Source of the DNA: Acidobacteriota bacterium
Lineage (GTDB): Bacteria > Acidobacteriota > Blastocatellia > Pyrinomonadales > Pyrinomonadaceae
Assembly (NCBI GenBank): GCA_018269005.1
Contig: JAFDVK010000038.1
Span: 84,469 to 148,468 of the forward strand
Reading direction: 5' to 3'
Length of the DNA: 64,000 bases
In this document: positions 1 to 11,156 of the stretch, piece after piece
Position numbering within the stretch: the first letter of the stretch is position 1
How the letters are laid out: each line of letters starts with the position of its first letter
Notes under the pieces: generated by a model
Seen by the model: only the letters and a program-made list of their open reading frames with translations
What the model was told of the DNA's origin: nothing
Databases searched by the model: none
Translations under genes and position numbers: made by a program

Positions 1-1562
1 CCGAAGCTCCAGTTGTCGGTCGTGAATAGGTTTCCGGTCAGCTGGAGCATTCCGCCGACAAGGATGATGCCGCTGATGGCGTTGGTGACGCTCATGAGCG
101 GTGTGTGGAGCGCCGGTTTGACGTTCCACACGACCTGAAATCCGATGAAAATCGCAAGAATGAACACGGTCAAGTGCCCGAGAAAATCACCGCCTTCAGT
201 TGCCGCTTTTGGAGGCAGGATGAACGCGAGGCCGAACATTATCAAGCCGACGATGCCGAGCAGCCACGGGCTGACGCCATTGCCTTCGTCGTGGCCGTGG
301 CCATTGGGCTTTGCAGCAGCGACGGCGTGCGAACTCTTGGTCGGTACGCCGGGTTCTGGCGGTGCAGCCGGAGTCGGCCTCGGTGGCGGCGGCCACATCA
401 TTTTACCCTCGTGCAGGACGATCGCTCCGCGGACGACCTCGTCTTCAAGGTCGATGTGGATCTTCGCTTCCGTTGACTCTGCAGTATCAGACACGCTCGC
501 GGCTGGTTGTGCTTCCGCCTTTGTCAGATCAGCGATGAGCGCGACGATGCACGCGCCATACAACTGCGAAGACATCGACGCCATTCTCGACGGAAGATCC
601 GTGTACCCGATGATCGTTACGCCCTTGTGGCTGACGACCTTGCCGGGCTGCGTCAGAGCACAGTTGCCGCCTTGCTCGGCAGCGAGATCGACGATCACCG
701 AGCCGGGCTTCATCGATTCGACCATTCCGGTAGTGATGAGTTTCGGCGCAGGCTTGCCGGGAATCAGGGCCGTCGTGATGATGATATCGACCTGCATCGC
801 CTGTTGCGCAAAGAGTGCCATCTCGGCGTTCAAGAAGGAATCCGACATCTCCTTCGCATATCCGCCCTTGCCCTCGCCTTCTTCCTTGACGTCAAGTTCG
901 AGGAACTCAGCACCCATCGAAGCAACTTGATCTTTCGTCGCCGAACGCGGGTCGAACGCACGCACGATCGCTCCCAGACCCTTCGCCGCACCGATTGCCG
1001 AAAGCCCCGCGACACCGGCTCCGATCACAAGCACCTTCGCCGGATTGATCTTTCCGGCCGCAGTGATCTGTCCCGTAAAGAATCGCGGATAATGCGCGGC
1101 GGCCTCGATCACGGCACGGTAGCCGGCAATGTTCGCCATCGCGGAAAGCGTGTCCATTTTCTGTGCACGAGTGATACGCGGGATCGAATCCATCGCAAAG
1201 ACGGTCGCCTTCCGCTTGGCCATCCGCTCGATAACTTCTTTGTGCTGACCCGGCCAAATGAACCCGATCAGTGTGGCGTCTTTTTTGAGAAGGTCAGCCT
1301 CGTGAACGTGCAGTTTTTCGTTCGTCTCCGGAGGCCGCACCTTAAGGACGATTTCCGCGCCTCCCCACAGTTCGTTCGTGTCGGCGATTATCTCGGCTCC
1401 TGCTTCCTGATACTCCGCATCTGCAACATTGATGCCTTCGCCCGCACCGCTCTCGACGGCAACGTCATAGCCGAGTTTCTTAAGCTTGATCACCGTCTCC
1501 GGAGTTGCCGCAACTCGCTTTTCGCCTGGATTAATTTCTCTTGGAATGCCGATCTTTGTCAT
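1..1562 (-). CDS. pntA: NAD(P) transhydrogenase subunit alpha (3' end outside window)
   Basis: Alpha subunit of the inner-membrane proton-translocating transhydrogenase, which transfers hydride between NADH and NADP+ and supplies NADPH. The start reads [20 protein letters not shown], typical of PntA/alanine dehydrogenase N-domains. A Rossmann nucleotide site [13 protein letters not shown] lies near residue 180. An Ala/Pro-rich linker ([15 protein letters not shown]) joins this to hydrophobic helices carrying [19 protein letters not shown] at the window edge. About 520 residues are visible, so the catalytic domain and membrane segment are fused in one chain as in E. coli. The frame is continuous from the ATG to base 1. 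The C-terminus, and presumably pntB, lie outside. The gene is alone here, separated from the next minus-strand gene by about 100 bp. Confidence 0.93.
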   Translation of the reverse strand, partial: MTKIGIPREINPGEKRVAATPETVIKLKKLGYDVAVESGAGEGINVADAEYQEAGAEIIADTNELWGGAEIVLKVRPPETNEKLHVHEADLLKKDATLIGFIWPGQHKEVIERMAKRKATVFAMDSIPRITRAQKMDTLSAMANIAGYRAVIEAAAHYPRFFTGQITAAGKINPAKVLVIGAGVAGLSAIGAAKGLGAIVRAFDPRSATKDQVASMGAEFLELDVKEEGEGKGGYAKEMSDSFLNAEMALFAQQAMQVDIIITTALIPGKPAPKLITTGMVESMKPGSVIVDLAAEQGGNCALTQPGKVVSHKGVTIIGYTDLPSRMASMSSQLYGACIVALIADLTKAEAQPAASVSDTAESTEAKIHIDLEDEVVRGAIVLHEGKMMWPPPPRPTPAAPPEPGVPTKSSHAVAAAKPNGHGHDEGNGVSPWLLGIVGLIMFGLAFILPPKAATEGGDFLGHLTVFILAIFIGFQVVWNVKPALHTPLMSVTNAISGIILVGGMLQLTGNLFTTDNWSF

Positions 1563-1658
1563 ATTTGTAGAAAGTATATCTTGTTACGCGAATTTGCGCA
1601 CAAATACCGAAGTACAAAGACACTTAGGCAGCAGAGCTATGTACTGTTGCAGGTCGGT

Positions 1659-3203
1659 TTACCGAGCCAGACGGCGATAGAGAAGCGTTTTTCCGAATCG
1701 CGCTTCTTCGGTATAGTTTTGGGCGATGAAATCAGAAAACTCCGGAAAGTCCGTTAGATCGACGCTCTCGCCAAGGATCATTTCGGATTGAGGCGAAACT
1801 ACGACGTATGCCGGCGGATCGGAATGTACCGCAGATAGGAACTCTTCACGGAGTTGTTTTTGCTGTAGTGTGCCTTTGCCCATGATAAGCGGCATGCTGT
1901 ATCCAAACCGGGATACTGCATTTCGATCACTTTCGAAAATGATCGATGCATCCCAACCCCATACTGAGATCTTCTCGCCCGGTGCTGTATGTTCGCGGAT
2001 ATATTTGGCTGCAAGTCGGGCGTCTTCGGCGCTGGCGAACGCAGAGTAGTAGCTCGGTGTATCGACCAAACCAACGATGTGGGCTGTCCAACGTGCGGCA
2101 TCAAGTGCAGGACGAACCGCCGCAAGGCCTATCACAAGAACAAGAAAGGTTAACACCATCGGCCTTATCAGTCCTCTGCCATGCGAAGAGCTTTCCCGCC
2201 GTTCGTTTCGGATCGTTTCAAAGAGCGCAGTGAAACCCTTTGTTCCCAACAAGACCATTGAAGGGATGATGATCGCCCAGTGATACTCAAAAAAACGGCC
2301 TTGGAGCACAACGCAAAAAACGGCGATAAAAACCCAGGCTAACAACACGCTGAATGTTCGTGAACATTCGTGCCGCCGGGAAACCGCACCAACGACTATG
2401 ACCGGCCACGCAACAGAAACTAACATTCCGCTTTCGGCGAACCGAATTAGACCGACCGCACGTGAAAATGCTTTTGGACTTGCGGCAGGTGAATAGACTT
2501 GAACCGGATAGACGAGCCATGTGTCGACAAACACTTGTAATGCTCCGTTATAAGCGAACCATCCCACCGCAATAGCGAACGGCACGATGACGCCAAGCAT
2601 CATCGAAGTTCCGGCAGCAAAAAGTCGAAAGTAGTCCTTTCGGTATCGAAAGACGGCATCGATAGCGAGGGCAATTGCGAAGAGGCCGTAGATCGGCTTT
2701 ATCAGAACGGCGAGACCGATCGCGAAGCCGGAAAGAAGATAACGGTATGAACGCGGGTCATCCCGATTGGTCAGGAGTGGTCCGATAGCAAAGAGTGCAA
2801 GCATCGAAGCCCAACCGTCAGGCTGCGCCGTGTGCCAAAAGCCCTGCGAAGCATACCAAAGCACGAAAATGACAGCCGCCCAGGGGCCGGTCTTTGGACC
2901 GGAGAGTTTGGCGGCGAGGCGAGCAATATAGAAGGCAGCGAGCGACAGGAATATCAGGTCGGTGAGACGGATCGCAAAGGCATTCTTTCCAAAGAATAGC
3001 TGGGCTGTGCCATAGACATAATAGGTGAGCGGCCCCTTAATGTCCCATGCGTCTCTGTACGGAAGGCCGCCATCGACCACCGTGTTGCCAACCCACGCAA
3101 ATATTCCCTGATCCCAGCCAAAAGGGAAACTCAAGGACGCTAATGCCCAAACTATTGCAAGAGCCAGAAGGGCATATAAGATCGGTTTCTGAGGATTCAC
3201 CAT
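1659..3203 (-). CDS. GT39/ArnT-like membrane glycosyltransferase
   Basis: Polytopic inner-membrane protein of 514 aa with about ten hydrophobic segments over residues 5-370 and a soluble C-terminal part of about 130 aa. The first periplasmic loop carries WDQGIFAWVG followed by GLPYRDAWDIKGP. This matches the Asp-containing loop of the PMT/ArnT family (GT39/GT83), which transfers a sugar from a polyprenyl-phosphate donor to protein or lipid. Acceptor and donor cannot be told from sequence. It is the last gene of the minus-strand run that follows the VTT protein, 70 bp downstream of it. The family call is fairly safe; the precise substrate is unknown. Confidence 0.75.
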   Translation of the reverse strand: MVNPQKPILYALLALAIVWALASLSFPFGWDQGIFAWVGNTVVDGGLPYRDAWDIKGPLTYYVYGTAQLFFGKNAFAIRLTDLIFLSLAAFYIARLAAKLSGPKTGPWAAVIFVLWYASQGFWHTAQPDGWASMLALFAIGPLLTNRDDPRSYRYLLSGFAIGLAVLIKPIYGLFAIALAIDAVFRYRKDYFRLFAAGTSMMLGVIVPFAIAVGWFAYNGALQVFVDTWLVYPVQVYSPAASPKAFSRAVGLIRFAESGMLVSVAWPVIVVGAVSRRHECSRTFSVLLAWVFIAVFCVVLQGRFFEYHWAIIIPSMVLLGTKGFTALFETIRNERRESSSHGRGLIRPMVLTFLVLVIGLAAVRPALDAARWTAHIVGLVDTPSYYSAFASAEDARLAAKYIREHTAPGEKISVWGWDASIIFESDRNAVSRFGYSMPLIMGKGTLQQKQLREEFLSAVHSDPPAYVVVSPQSEMILGESVDLTDFPEFSDFIAQNYTEEARFGKTLLYRRLAR

Positions 3204-3273
3204 CTGCGTCTGCTTTTCGAGAAATTAAATTGTAGGAGTTTGGTCGTGAGTTACATCGTTTGTTGTTGGATTC

Positions 3274-3855
3274 CTACGCCAGCAAGGCATTGCCCGCCCA
3301 AACGTATATGGCACAGAGTATCGCTTCACCGAGCAAAATGGCAAGAAAAAACTTCCAGTAGGCGAGCCGCACGATACCGGCAACGTAGCAGACTGCGTCG
3401 GTCGGTGCGAGAGGGAAGAAGGCCCAGGCTGCCACGAAAGCAAGGCCCCAAGGCGTTTCCATTCGGCGCTTTAGCGAATGGACGAGATCGGGCTTTCGCT
3501 TTTCGAAGAAGTCATCAAAGCCGAGAGCCTCCGAAAAGAAGTAGATCATCGTTGAGGATAAGGCGATCCCGATGAGTGAAACGGAGAATACTGCCACCGG
3601 TTCGGCAGGGAAGAGGATAGTCCCGGCGATCACGAGCGGTGTGCTCGGAAGCAGCGTCAGGCCTCGGAGCGTGGAGATCAGAATGTACGCGATCCAGATG
3701 TTGCCGGCGTTTGCTTTTAGAAAGGCCGCAATGTTCTCAGCAGAGAAGCCCGCTGGGTTGGCCAGGTAAAAGATGAGGGCGGCAAGGATGATCGCCGCCC
3801 ATAAGAATATAAGGCTCGCCCGAATGACTTTTGAGATACCGGAGATCATGGCCAT
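3274..3855 (-). CDS. VTT-domain (TVP38/TMEM64, DedA-like) membrane protein
   Basis: 193-aa inner-membrane protein with an N-terminal helix (residues 10-32) and a VTT core (about 45-190). The core has the family signature: a Gly/Pro-rich segment TLLPSTPLVIAGTILFP, then an amphipathic stretch ending in the basic KRRMETPWG, then AAWAFFPLAPTDAVCYVAGI. Family members are linked to lipid scrambling or polyprenyl-phosphate recycling. It starts 24 bp after the gcvPB stop on the same strand, so it is probably cotranscribed, without an obvious functional link to glycine cleavage. Adjacency to a polyprenyl-sugar glycosyltransferase fits a role in lipid-carrier handling, but that is inference. Confidence 0.75.
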   Translation of the reverse strand: MAMISGISKVIRASLIFLWAAIILAALIFYLANPAGFSAENIAAFLKANAGNIWIAYILISTLRGLTLLPSTPLVIAGTILFPAEPVAVFSVSLIGIALSSTMIYFFSEALGFDDFFEKRKPDLVHSLKRRMETPWGLAFVAAWAFFPLAPTDAVCYVAGIVRLAYWKFFLAILLGEAILCAIYVWAGNALLA

Positions 3856-3879
3856 TCGTTTGCCGAGCTTTGCGATCTG

Positions 3880-5402
<1,523 letters not shown>

Positions 5403-5406
<4 letters not shown>

Positions 5407-5753
5407 CTTTCTAATAATCCAGACCTTTCAATTAGACGATTTGACCAGCTCATTGACGTAGAACCGATCTCGTCGCGGGCTTTTTCGTCGTCCCAAATCG
5501 ATCCTAAAGACCGTTGCCAAACTGCAATCTGTATCTGCAGTTGGACCAACTCCTCAGCCGTTTCCAAACTTGCTTCTGCGGCTGTCCATTCGATGAAGAA
5601 CTTACTTTCTTCAAACAGGCTGAAGACCAGATCGCGATTCATTGGGCTTCGCGAAGCCGACCGGACCCTGGCCAAATTCGCTGCGATCCCGCCTAATCGT
5701 ATCGCGAGTTCGTCCCGCATATATCTTTCGCGCTTCTGCTCTAACTTCTTCAT
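5403..5753 (-). CDS. conserved-looking small helical protein, function unknown
   Basis: 116-aa soluble protein, predicted all-helical, with no signal peptide or membrane segment. Recognisable stretches are LGGIAANLARVRSAS, ESKFFIEWTAAEASLETAEE and ELVQLQIQIAVWQRSLGSIW, then a C-terminal WSNRLIERSGLL. The layout resembles small proteins of unknown function that I associate with cyanobacteria and other environmental bacteria, but no catalytic motif is visible. Its stop codon overlaps the gcvPB start (ATGA), and it follows the class V aminotransferase by 76 bp, so it sits inside the glycine-cleavage cluster. A regulatory or assembly role for GcvP would be speculation. Confidence 0.6.
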
Positions 5754-5829
5754 GCTATTTCAGCGGTCAAAATGATCGCGTACAATTTCCTCGATTCGAT
5801 TTGGATTCTCATACGATTGATCAACCGGA

Positions 5830-7137
5830 CTAGGCATTGGGCAATCCCTTCTTCGCGACATCCGCGACGACCTCGCAAAACCTATCGAGTTCCCAAAGGG
5901 TCGTGTAAACATTCGGCGTGATGCGAATGCCGGTGAATTCCGGATGCACGATCGGCGTCGTGAAAATATGGTGCCTATTCATCAGATAGCCGCCGAGCTT
6001 TACAGGATCGACACCATCGATCTTGAAATTCGCGATCGCGCAGGACTGGGCAGGATCGAAAGACGTGTTGAACCCGACCTTCGGGATCGCCTTAAGATTA
6101 TTCATCCAATAACGCGAAAGGTATCGCAGCCTTTTTTCCTTCCGCTTGCCGCCGATGGCGTTGTGGAAGAGAACCGCTTCGCCGATAGCCAGCCGCATCG
6201 CCGCCGAGTGCGTGCCGATCTCCTCGAATTTGCGTATATCGTTCTTGTTCTTATCCTCGCTTGCCATCAGGGCCCAGATCTTCGGGATCTTGTCTTTCTT
6301 CACGTAGAGCATTCCGGTACCTTTCGGTGCGTAAGTCCATTTGTGAAGCGAGGTGCCAAAATAATCGCACCCGAGATCGTCACGTTTGAAATCGATCTGT
6401 GCGAACGAATGTGCTCCGTCAACTATCGTCTCGATCCCGCGAGCACGTGCCATTTCGCAAACACGCTTAACGGGCGTGATCTGGCCTGTGAGATTGATCT
6501 GATGCGAGATCAGGATGAGCCGCGTTTTCGGCGTAACGGCACGTTCATACGCGGCCGCGATGTCGTTGACGTCTGACGGTGCGATGGGGACCTTTACAAG
6601 ATTCAGCTTTATGCCCTCGCGAAGCTCACGCTGTCTGAGCGTAGTGAGCATTCGCGGATAATCCTGCGTATTCGCAAGGATCTCATCGCCGGACTTGAGG
6701 TCCATTCCCATCAGCAGAATTTCGAGAGATTCACTTGCGTTTCGAGTGATCGCGATCTCTTCCGCATCGCAGCCGAACATCTCCGCGAGGCCCGTCCGGA
6801 TCGTCTCGGACTGCGGTTCCAGAATGCGCCACATTGTATAAGCGGTCGCATCTTCCTGCTGCCACGTATAGCGGACGAACGCTTCGGTAACGATCCGCGG
6901 ACTTGGGCTCACACCACCGTTGTTAAGATTGATGATTCCGCGCGTCACCGAAAAAGCCTGTTGGATCGTCGTCCAATAATCCTCGTCCATTGCCGCGTCG
7001 ATCGGCGAAAGATGATCTACCGCTTTTCCCGCCGCCTTTATATTTTCAAAGAGCGAAGCGACCGTCGCCGACGACAAAGCCGCAAGGCCAAGGCCTTTAC
7101 CGGCCGAAGCCAGAAATGTTCTGCGGTCAAAAGCCAT
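5830..7137 (-). CDS. class V aminotransferase with Tat signal (isopenicillin-N-epimerase-like)
   Basis: PLP-dependent fold-type I enzyme of 435 aa. The N-terminus MAFDRRTFLASAGKG has a twin-arginine motif followed by a hydrophobic stretch (GLGLAALSSATVASL), so export of the folded enzyme is predicted. The start at MAFDRR is chosen because AGTGAGG lies 6-7 nt upstream; an ATG four codons earlier lacks this. The core shows INLNNGGVSPSPR, the HQINLTGQI segment and the PLP-lysine context TSLHKWTYAPKGTG. These resemble isopenicillin-N epimerase/cysteine-desulfurase-like members often found as exported proteins. The substrate is not predictable. It lies between the PIG-L gene and the 116-aa gene within the gcv cluster. 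Confidence 0.8.
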   Translation of the reverse strand: MAFDRRTFLASAGKGLGLAALSSATVASLFENIKAAGKAVDHLSPIDAAMDEDYWTTIQQAFSVTRGIINLNNGGVSPSPRIVTEAFVRYTWQQEDATAYTMWRILEPQSETIRTGLAEMFGCDAEEIAITRNASESLEILLMGMDLKSGDEILANTQDYPRMLTTLRQRELREGIKLNLVKVPIAPSDVNDIAAAYERAVTPKTRLILISHQINLTGQITPVKRVCEMARARGIETIVDGAHSFAQIDFKRDDLGCDYFGTSLHKWTYAPKGTGMLYVKKDKIPKIWALMASEDKNKNDIRKFEEIGTHSAAMRLAIGEAVLFHNAIGGKRKEKRLRYLSRYWMNNLKAIPKVGFNTSFDPAQSCAIANFKIDGVDPVKLGGYLMNRHHIFTTPIVHPEFTGIRITPNVYTTLWELDRFCEVVADVAKKGLPNA

Positions 7138-7160
7138 TTGCGTCCTCACTTACGTAAAAA

Positions 7161-7919
7161 TTAAAAATTGTTCCGCAACCCTTTCTTAACCACAAGTTGC
7201 CGAAAGTATGCCACGTTTGATCTGTCTGCTATCTTCTTTTCCCGATCTTCCTTGATCTCTTCCGGGGTGAACTGAGTTACGTAGCACGGCATGATTTCGA
7301 GAGCCCTATCTTCAAGGGCCTGCGAGTAATCGATCCTTACGTTCATATACTTCTCGTGAACGTAACCTAGATCGGATGCTTCGCCTAGAGCCTTGGGCCA
7401 CGCTACGTAATACAGCGGGTATTTCTCAACCCATCCTTCCCGAATAATAAGCTCCGTAACGGCCGCGCCGGTTACGATATGTTCCGAGTGCGAGGTGTCA
7501 CCATCGGGACCGAAGGTTATAATGAATTCCGGATCGAGTTCGGAAATCTTCTCCTTCAATAACTTAAGTAACCGTTTATGCTCAGCGAAATACTTCCCAA
7601 CGCCGATCAATGTATCCAGCCGCTCGATGCCGAAAAAGATCGGCTCCTCAATTCCTAACTTCTTAGCGGCACAGAGACTCTCTTCTTTTCTGAGCCTGGC
7701 TAGTTCCTCGCCGGCTGGGACCTTAGTTATACGAGTGCCGTATCTACCATCCGTCGCGGTGATTACCTGAACCCGGTAGCCAAGCTCAGAGTACTTTATT
7801 AGCACTTCGGCTACCGTCGACTCATCATCCGAATGCGGAAAGATCGCAAGAAGCGTTTTCTTTTGTCCAGAAGCCGAAAAGGCCGCAAACAGGATTAGAA
7901 AAGGCAGCAGCTTTCTCAT
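7161..7919 (-). CDS. exported PIG-L/LmbE family deacetylase
   Basis: 252-aa zinc hydrolase of the PIG-L (LmbE) family, which removes N-acetyl groups from amino sugars or conjugates. A signal peptide MRKLLPFLILFAAFSASGQ precedes the core. The metal motif is FPHSDDEST (family consensus AHPDDE; here Pro-Asp is replaced by Ser-Asp). A later SHSEHIVTGAAV supplies the third His. Because it appears to be exported, it is unlikely to be the cytoplasmic bacillithiol deacetylase BshB, although BshB belongs to the same family and bshC occurs in this window. Its ATG overlaps the gcvPA stop (ATGA), so translation is probably coupled. Confidence 0.8.
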   Translation of the reverse strand: MRKLLPFLILFAAFSASGQKKTLLAIFPHSDDESTVAEVLIKYSELGYRVQVITATDGRYGTRITKVPAGEELARLRKEESLCAAKKLGIEEPIFFGIERLDTLIGVGKYFAEHKRLLKLLKEKISELDPEFIITFGPDGDTSHSEHIVTGAAVTELIIREGWVEKYPLYYVAWPKALGEASDLGYVHEKYMNVRIDYSQALEDRALEIMPCYVTQFTPEEIKEDREKKIADRSNVAYFRQLVVKKGLRNNF

Positions 7920-9244
7920 AAAAGGGCCTCGACCAATTTATCGATATTCGCCTTCGAACTCGTCTCCGTCACGCAGACCAGAAATTCGTTGTCGCGTCCC
8001 GCGTAATATTTCGACAGAGCGAGGCCGCCGATGATGCCTTTTTGGCGAACGGCTTCTAAGATCTCGTTTGCCGGTCTTGGCCCGCGGACGACAAATTCGT
8101 TGAAGGTCGGCGACGAGAAGGGAATTGAGTAGCCTTCGATGGCGGCAATCGCTTTCTTTGCGTAAGCGGCCTTCTGGGCATTTTGTTCCGCGACTTCCTG
8201 CAGGCCGGCTTTTCCCATCGCCTCCATATAAATGGTCGCGGCGAGGGCGATGAGGCCCTGGTTCGTACAGATGTTCGACGTCGCCTTTTCTCTTCTGATG
8301 TGCTGTTCGCGCGTCGAGAGCGTGAGCGTGAAGCCGCGGTTGCCATTCTTATCGTAAGCGACGCCGCAGAGTCGGCCGGGCATCTGCCGAACGAATTTCT
8401 CACGCGTCGCAAAGAAGCCAACGTGCGGCCCGCCAAAGCTCGCGGGAACGCCCCAAGATTGGCCCTCGCCCACAACGATATCTGCATCGCACGTTCCCGG
8501 TGCTTTCAAAAGCCCTAGCGATATCGCTTCCGTCACAACCACGATAAGCAGAGCGCCGACCTCGTGGGCCTTCGCCGCCAGAGAGGCCAGATCTTCGACG
8601 CAGCCGAAGAAATTCGGCGATTGCACGATCAGAGCCGCCGTCTTGTCATCGAGCGCCGAAAGGTCGCCGCCCGAGCCGGCCGTCGGATCGAAAGCGGCCG
8701 TTACGATCTCGAGGTCGCCGTGCTGTGTGTATGTTCGGGCGACCTCGCGATATTCGGGGTGAACGCTGTCGAACACGACCACCTTGTCGCGCCGCGTTAC
8801 CCGCTGAGCCATCAGATAGGCTTCGGCCATCGCGGTCGAACCGTCGTACATCGAGGCGTTCGCGACCTCCATTGCGGTCAGCTGCGCGACGAGTGTCTGG
8901 AACTCGAAAATATACTGCAGCGTGCCCTGCGAGATCTCAGGCTGGTATGGCGTATAGCTCGTGAAGAATTCGCTTCTCTGGATCAGATGATCGACTATTG
9001 TCGGCGAAAAGTGCGAGTAAACGCCTGCTCCGAGGAACGAGGGCTTCTGCGAGGCAGTATTGCTTGCGGCCATCGCTTCGAAGGATGCGATGACCTCGCT
9101 TTCGGCGAGCGGCAGGCTCACGTCCAACTGCCTCTTTAGACGAATGTCCTCGGGGATCGATCGGAACAGTTCTTCCGAAGAATCCAGGCCGATCTCCCTG
9201 AGCATTTCGCTGCGTTCCTGGGGTGAATTGGGTATATATCTCAT
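7916..9244 (-). CDS. gcvPA: glycine dehydrogenase (decarboxylating) subunit 1
   Basis: N-terminal (alpha) subunit of the split P-protein of the glycine cleavage system. Together with GcvPB it forms the heterotetramer that decarboxylates glycine. Characteristic stretches include RYIPNSPQERSEML at the start, the FLGAGVYSHFSPTIVDHL segment, SYTPYQPEISQGTLQYIFEF, and GEGQSWGVPASFGGPHVGFF. The 442-aa length is normal. This half carries no PLP-lysine, as expected. The four-base overlap with the PIG-L gene downstream and the distance to gcvPB are the odd points. Confidence 0.96.
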   Translation of the reverse strand: MRYIPNSPQERSEMLREIGLDSSEELFRSIPEDIRLKRQLDVSLPLAESEVIASFEAMAASNTASQKPSFLGAGVYSHFSPTIVDHLIQRSEFFTSYTPYQPEISQGTLQYIFEFQTLVAQLTAMEVANASMYDGSTAMAEAYLMAQRVTRRDKVVVFDSVHPEYREVARTYTQHGDLEIVTAAFDPTAGSGGDLSALDDKTAALIVQSPNFFGCVEDLASLAAKAHEVGALLIVVVTEAISLGLLKAPGTCDADIVVGEGQSWGVPASFGGPHVGFFATREKFVRQMPGRLCGVAYDKNGNRGFTLTLSTREQHIRREKATSNICTNQGLIALAATIYMEAMGKAGLQEVAEQNAQKAAYAKKAIAAIEGYSIPFSSPTFNEFVVRGPRPANEILEAVRQKGIIGGLALSKYYAGRDNEFLVCVTETSSKANIDKLVEALL

Positions 9245-9367
9245 TTATCGATATTTTGATACAAACTCGAATAATAACAAAGGCCGGACGGGCGGCAAAC
9301 TCGCCAAGGTGTCCTTACAAAAGCGGTCCGGAAGGGAAGTGGCCGTTCCGATCGGGAAAGCTTCAAT

Positions 9368-9389
9368 GGATGCAACGAGAAATGCATCC
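9368..9389 (-). other. small hairpin in gcvH-gcvPA spacer
   Basis: GGATGCA and TGCATCC form a 7-bp stem with an 8-nt loop in the 293-bp gap between gcvH and gcvPA. No T-tract follows on either strand. It may add to mRNA structure in the spacer; no function is claimed. Confidence 0.3.
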
Positions 9390-9458
9390 ACTCCAACAAA
9401 TGTATCACCAATGAAACGGCGTGTCAAGTCCTTTTTGGATAGTGGCCGCACAATGACG

Positions 9459-9503
9459 CAAGCTCCGTGAAACGGCGAACTCACTGCCGCTTCACGGAGC
9501 TTG
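9459..9503 (-). terminator. long stem-loop downstream of gcvH
   Basis: CAAGCTCCGTGAA (9459-9471) pairs perfectly with TTCACGGAGCTTG (9491-9503), 13 bp. After one mismatch a further CGGC/GCCG helix encloses a 9-nt loop. The structure begins 35 bp after the gcvH stop in the gcvH-gcvPA spacer. There is no U-tract on the minus-strand side, so it is more likely a partial terminator, mRNA stabiliser or processing site that separates gcvT-gcvH from gcvPA expression than a full intrinsic terminator. Confidence 0.55.
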
Positions 9504-9537
9504 AGATATGTGAGAACCGTCTCCCTATCGGAAACGG

Positions 9538-9927
9538 CTAGGCACTTGCCTCTAGGTATTCTTCGTATTCGGCAGCAGAGAGCAAAGCATCCGCTTCGCC
9601 GGAATTTGCCATCTTCATCTTGATCATCCAACCGGCAGAATACGGATCGCCGTTAACGGATTCCGGAGCATCGTTAAGGCCATCATTGACCTCGGTTACT
9701 TCGCCGCCCAGCGGAGTAAAGATCTCCGAAACGGCTTTAACGGATTCGACCGATCCGAACGATTCGTGCGTGTCGAACTTATCGCCAACCCGCGGCAGAT
9801 CGACATAAACAACGTCGCCTAGCGAGTGCTGAGCATAGTCTGTGATCCCAATGGTCGCCACGTCTCCATTGACGGCGATCCATTCATGGTCCTTGCTGTA
9901 ACGTAAATTTTCAGGAATATTTGACAT
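9538..9927 (-). CDS. gcvH: glycine cleavage system H protein
   Basis: Lipoyl carrier of the glycine cleavage system. It accepts the aminomethyl group from GcvPA/PB and presents it to GcvT. The 129-aa length is typical. The N-terminal RYSKDHEWIAVNGDVATIGI, the GDVVYVDLPRVG strand and the lipoylation site GSVESVKAVSE (Lys64) are all canonical, as is the C-terminal GEADALLSAAEYEEYL. It is followed by a 293-bp spacer with a strong hairpin before gcvPA, while gcvT lies about 110 bp upstream on the same strand. Confidence 0.97.
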   Translation of the reverse strand: MSNIPENLRYSKDHEWIAVNGDVATIGITDYAQHSLGDVVYVDLPRVGDKFDTHESFGSVESVKAVSEIFTPLGGEVTEVNDGLNDAPESVNGDPYSAGWMIKMKMANSGEADALLSAAEYEEYLEASA

Positions 9928-10037
9928 ATTTTCAAAAAAAATAAAGGGAAGAGAAGTCTCCTAGTCTGTGAAAAGGTCCCCGTTGCCCGACCGGCAGCAC
10001 CGTTCCGCAAGTATTTTTCGGATCAGGACGCCGGCAT

Positions 10038-11156
10038 TCATTTCTGACGCTTGTAAAACGGCGTCGGCACTACAACTGCTCCAACTTTCCTGCCGCGAAT
10101 ATCGATTTTAATTTCTTGCCCCGCAGTTGTAAAAGCGGGCGGCAGAAATGCGAGTCCGATATTCTTTTTCAAGTACGGAGCCGGGCTGCCCGAAGTAACA
10201 AGTCCGCACTTTTCATCATCGACGTAAACGTCAAAGCCGTCTCGGGCAATGCCCGGTTCGGTCATCTCAAACCCGGCAAGTTTTCTCTGAAGTCCTGCCT
10301 CTTTTTGCTCGGCCAATGCTTGACGGCCAATGAAGTCGCCTTTTGCGAGTTTTGTGATCCAACCGAGGTTCGCCTCGTATGGAGTGATGTCGTCGCCGAG
10401 TTCGTGCCCGTAGAGAGACATCGCCGCTTCGAGCCTTAAGGTGTTTCTTGCCGCGAGTCCGCAAGGCAGAATTCCGGCATCGCTTCCAAATCCTCCAAGA
10501 TCGAGGAATTTGTTCCACAATTGCTCCGCATATTGCGGGTCGGCATAGACCTCGAAACCGTCTTCGCCGGTGTATCCGGTGCGGGAAATGATCGCTTCAA
10601 CGCCATCAACCGATCCCTCGGAAAAGTGATAGTACGAGATCGCTTCAAGGGGAGTTTCAGTGATCTGCTGGAGGATCTTCAAGGCATTCGGGCCTTGAAC
10701 GGCGATCTGGCAGAACTTCGAACTTGCGTTCTCGATCGTACAATTGTCGGCGGTTGAATGATGCGACGAGATCCAAGCAAAGTCCTTGTCCGTCGTGCCT
10801 GCGTTCACGACAAGAAGGAGCTTTTCCTCTCCAAAGCGATAGACAAGAAGGTCATCGACGATGCCGCCCTTCTCATTCGTAAGAGCAGAATAGTGAGCTT
10901 GCCCATCGACGAGTTTTGTAACGTCGTTCGTAGTTATGCGGTTAACGAATGCGATCGAGCCGGGACCGGCGACCCAGATCTCGCCCATGTGCGAAACATC
11001 AAAAAGGCCTGAGCTCGTGCGGCATCGCAAATGTTCGTCGATAACGCCCGCCTTATACTGTACAGGCATATCCCAGCCGCCGAAATCGACCATCTTTCCG
11101 CCGAGAGCGCGATGTACTTCGTTTAGGGCTGTTCGCTTTAGTTCATTTTCCGACAT
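10038..11156 (-). CDS. gcvT: aminomethyltransferase (glycine cleavage T protein)
   Basis: Transfers the methylene group from aminomethyl-lipoyl-GcvH to tetrahydrofolate, releasing ammonia. The 372-aa length is normal. Visible signatures are RTALNEVHRALGGKMVDFGG, YKAGVIDEHLRCR followed by SSGLFDVSHMGE, the SRTGYTGEDGFEVY folate-binding segment, and CGLAARNTLRLEAAMSLYGHE. It is the first gene of the gcv cluster. The leader (about 60 bp to the next gene) contains nothing resembling a glycine riboswitch. Confidence 0.97.
   Translation of the reverse strand: MSENELKRTALNEVHRALGGKMVDFGGWDMPVQYKAGVIDEHLRCRTSSGLFDVSHMGEIWVAGPGSIAFVNRITTNDVTKLVDGQAHYSALTNEKGGIVDDLLVYRFGEEKLLLVVNAGTTDKDFAWISSHHSTADNCTIENASSKFCQIAVQGPNALKILQQITETPLEAISYYHFSEGSVDGVEAIISRTGYTGEDGFEVYADPQYAEQLWNKFLDLGGFGSDAGILPCGLAARNTLRLEAAMSLYGHELGDDITPYEANLGWITKLAKGDFIGRQALAEQKEAGLQRKLAGFEMTEPGIARDGFDVYVDDEKCGLVTSGSPAPYLKKNIGLAFLPPAFTTAGQEIKIDIRGRKVGAVVVPTPFYKRQK

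Noticed and set aside
7161..7919. Assignment of the PIG-L protein as bacillithiol deacetylase BshB
   Set aside because: It has a signal peptide and lies in the gcv cluster rather than next to bshC, so a cytoplasmic bacillithiol role is not supported.
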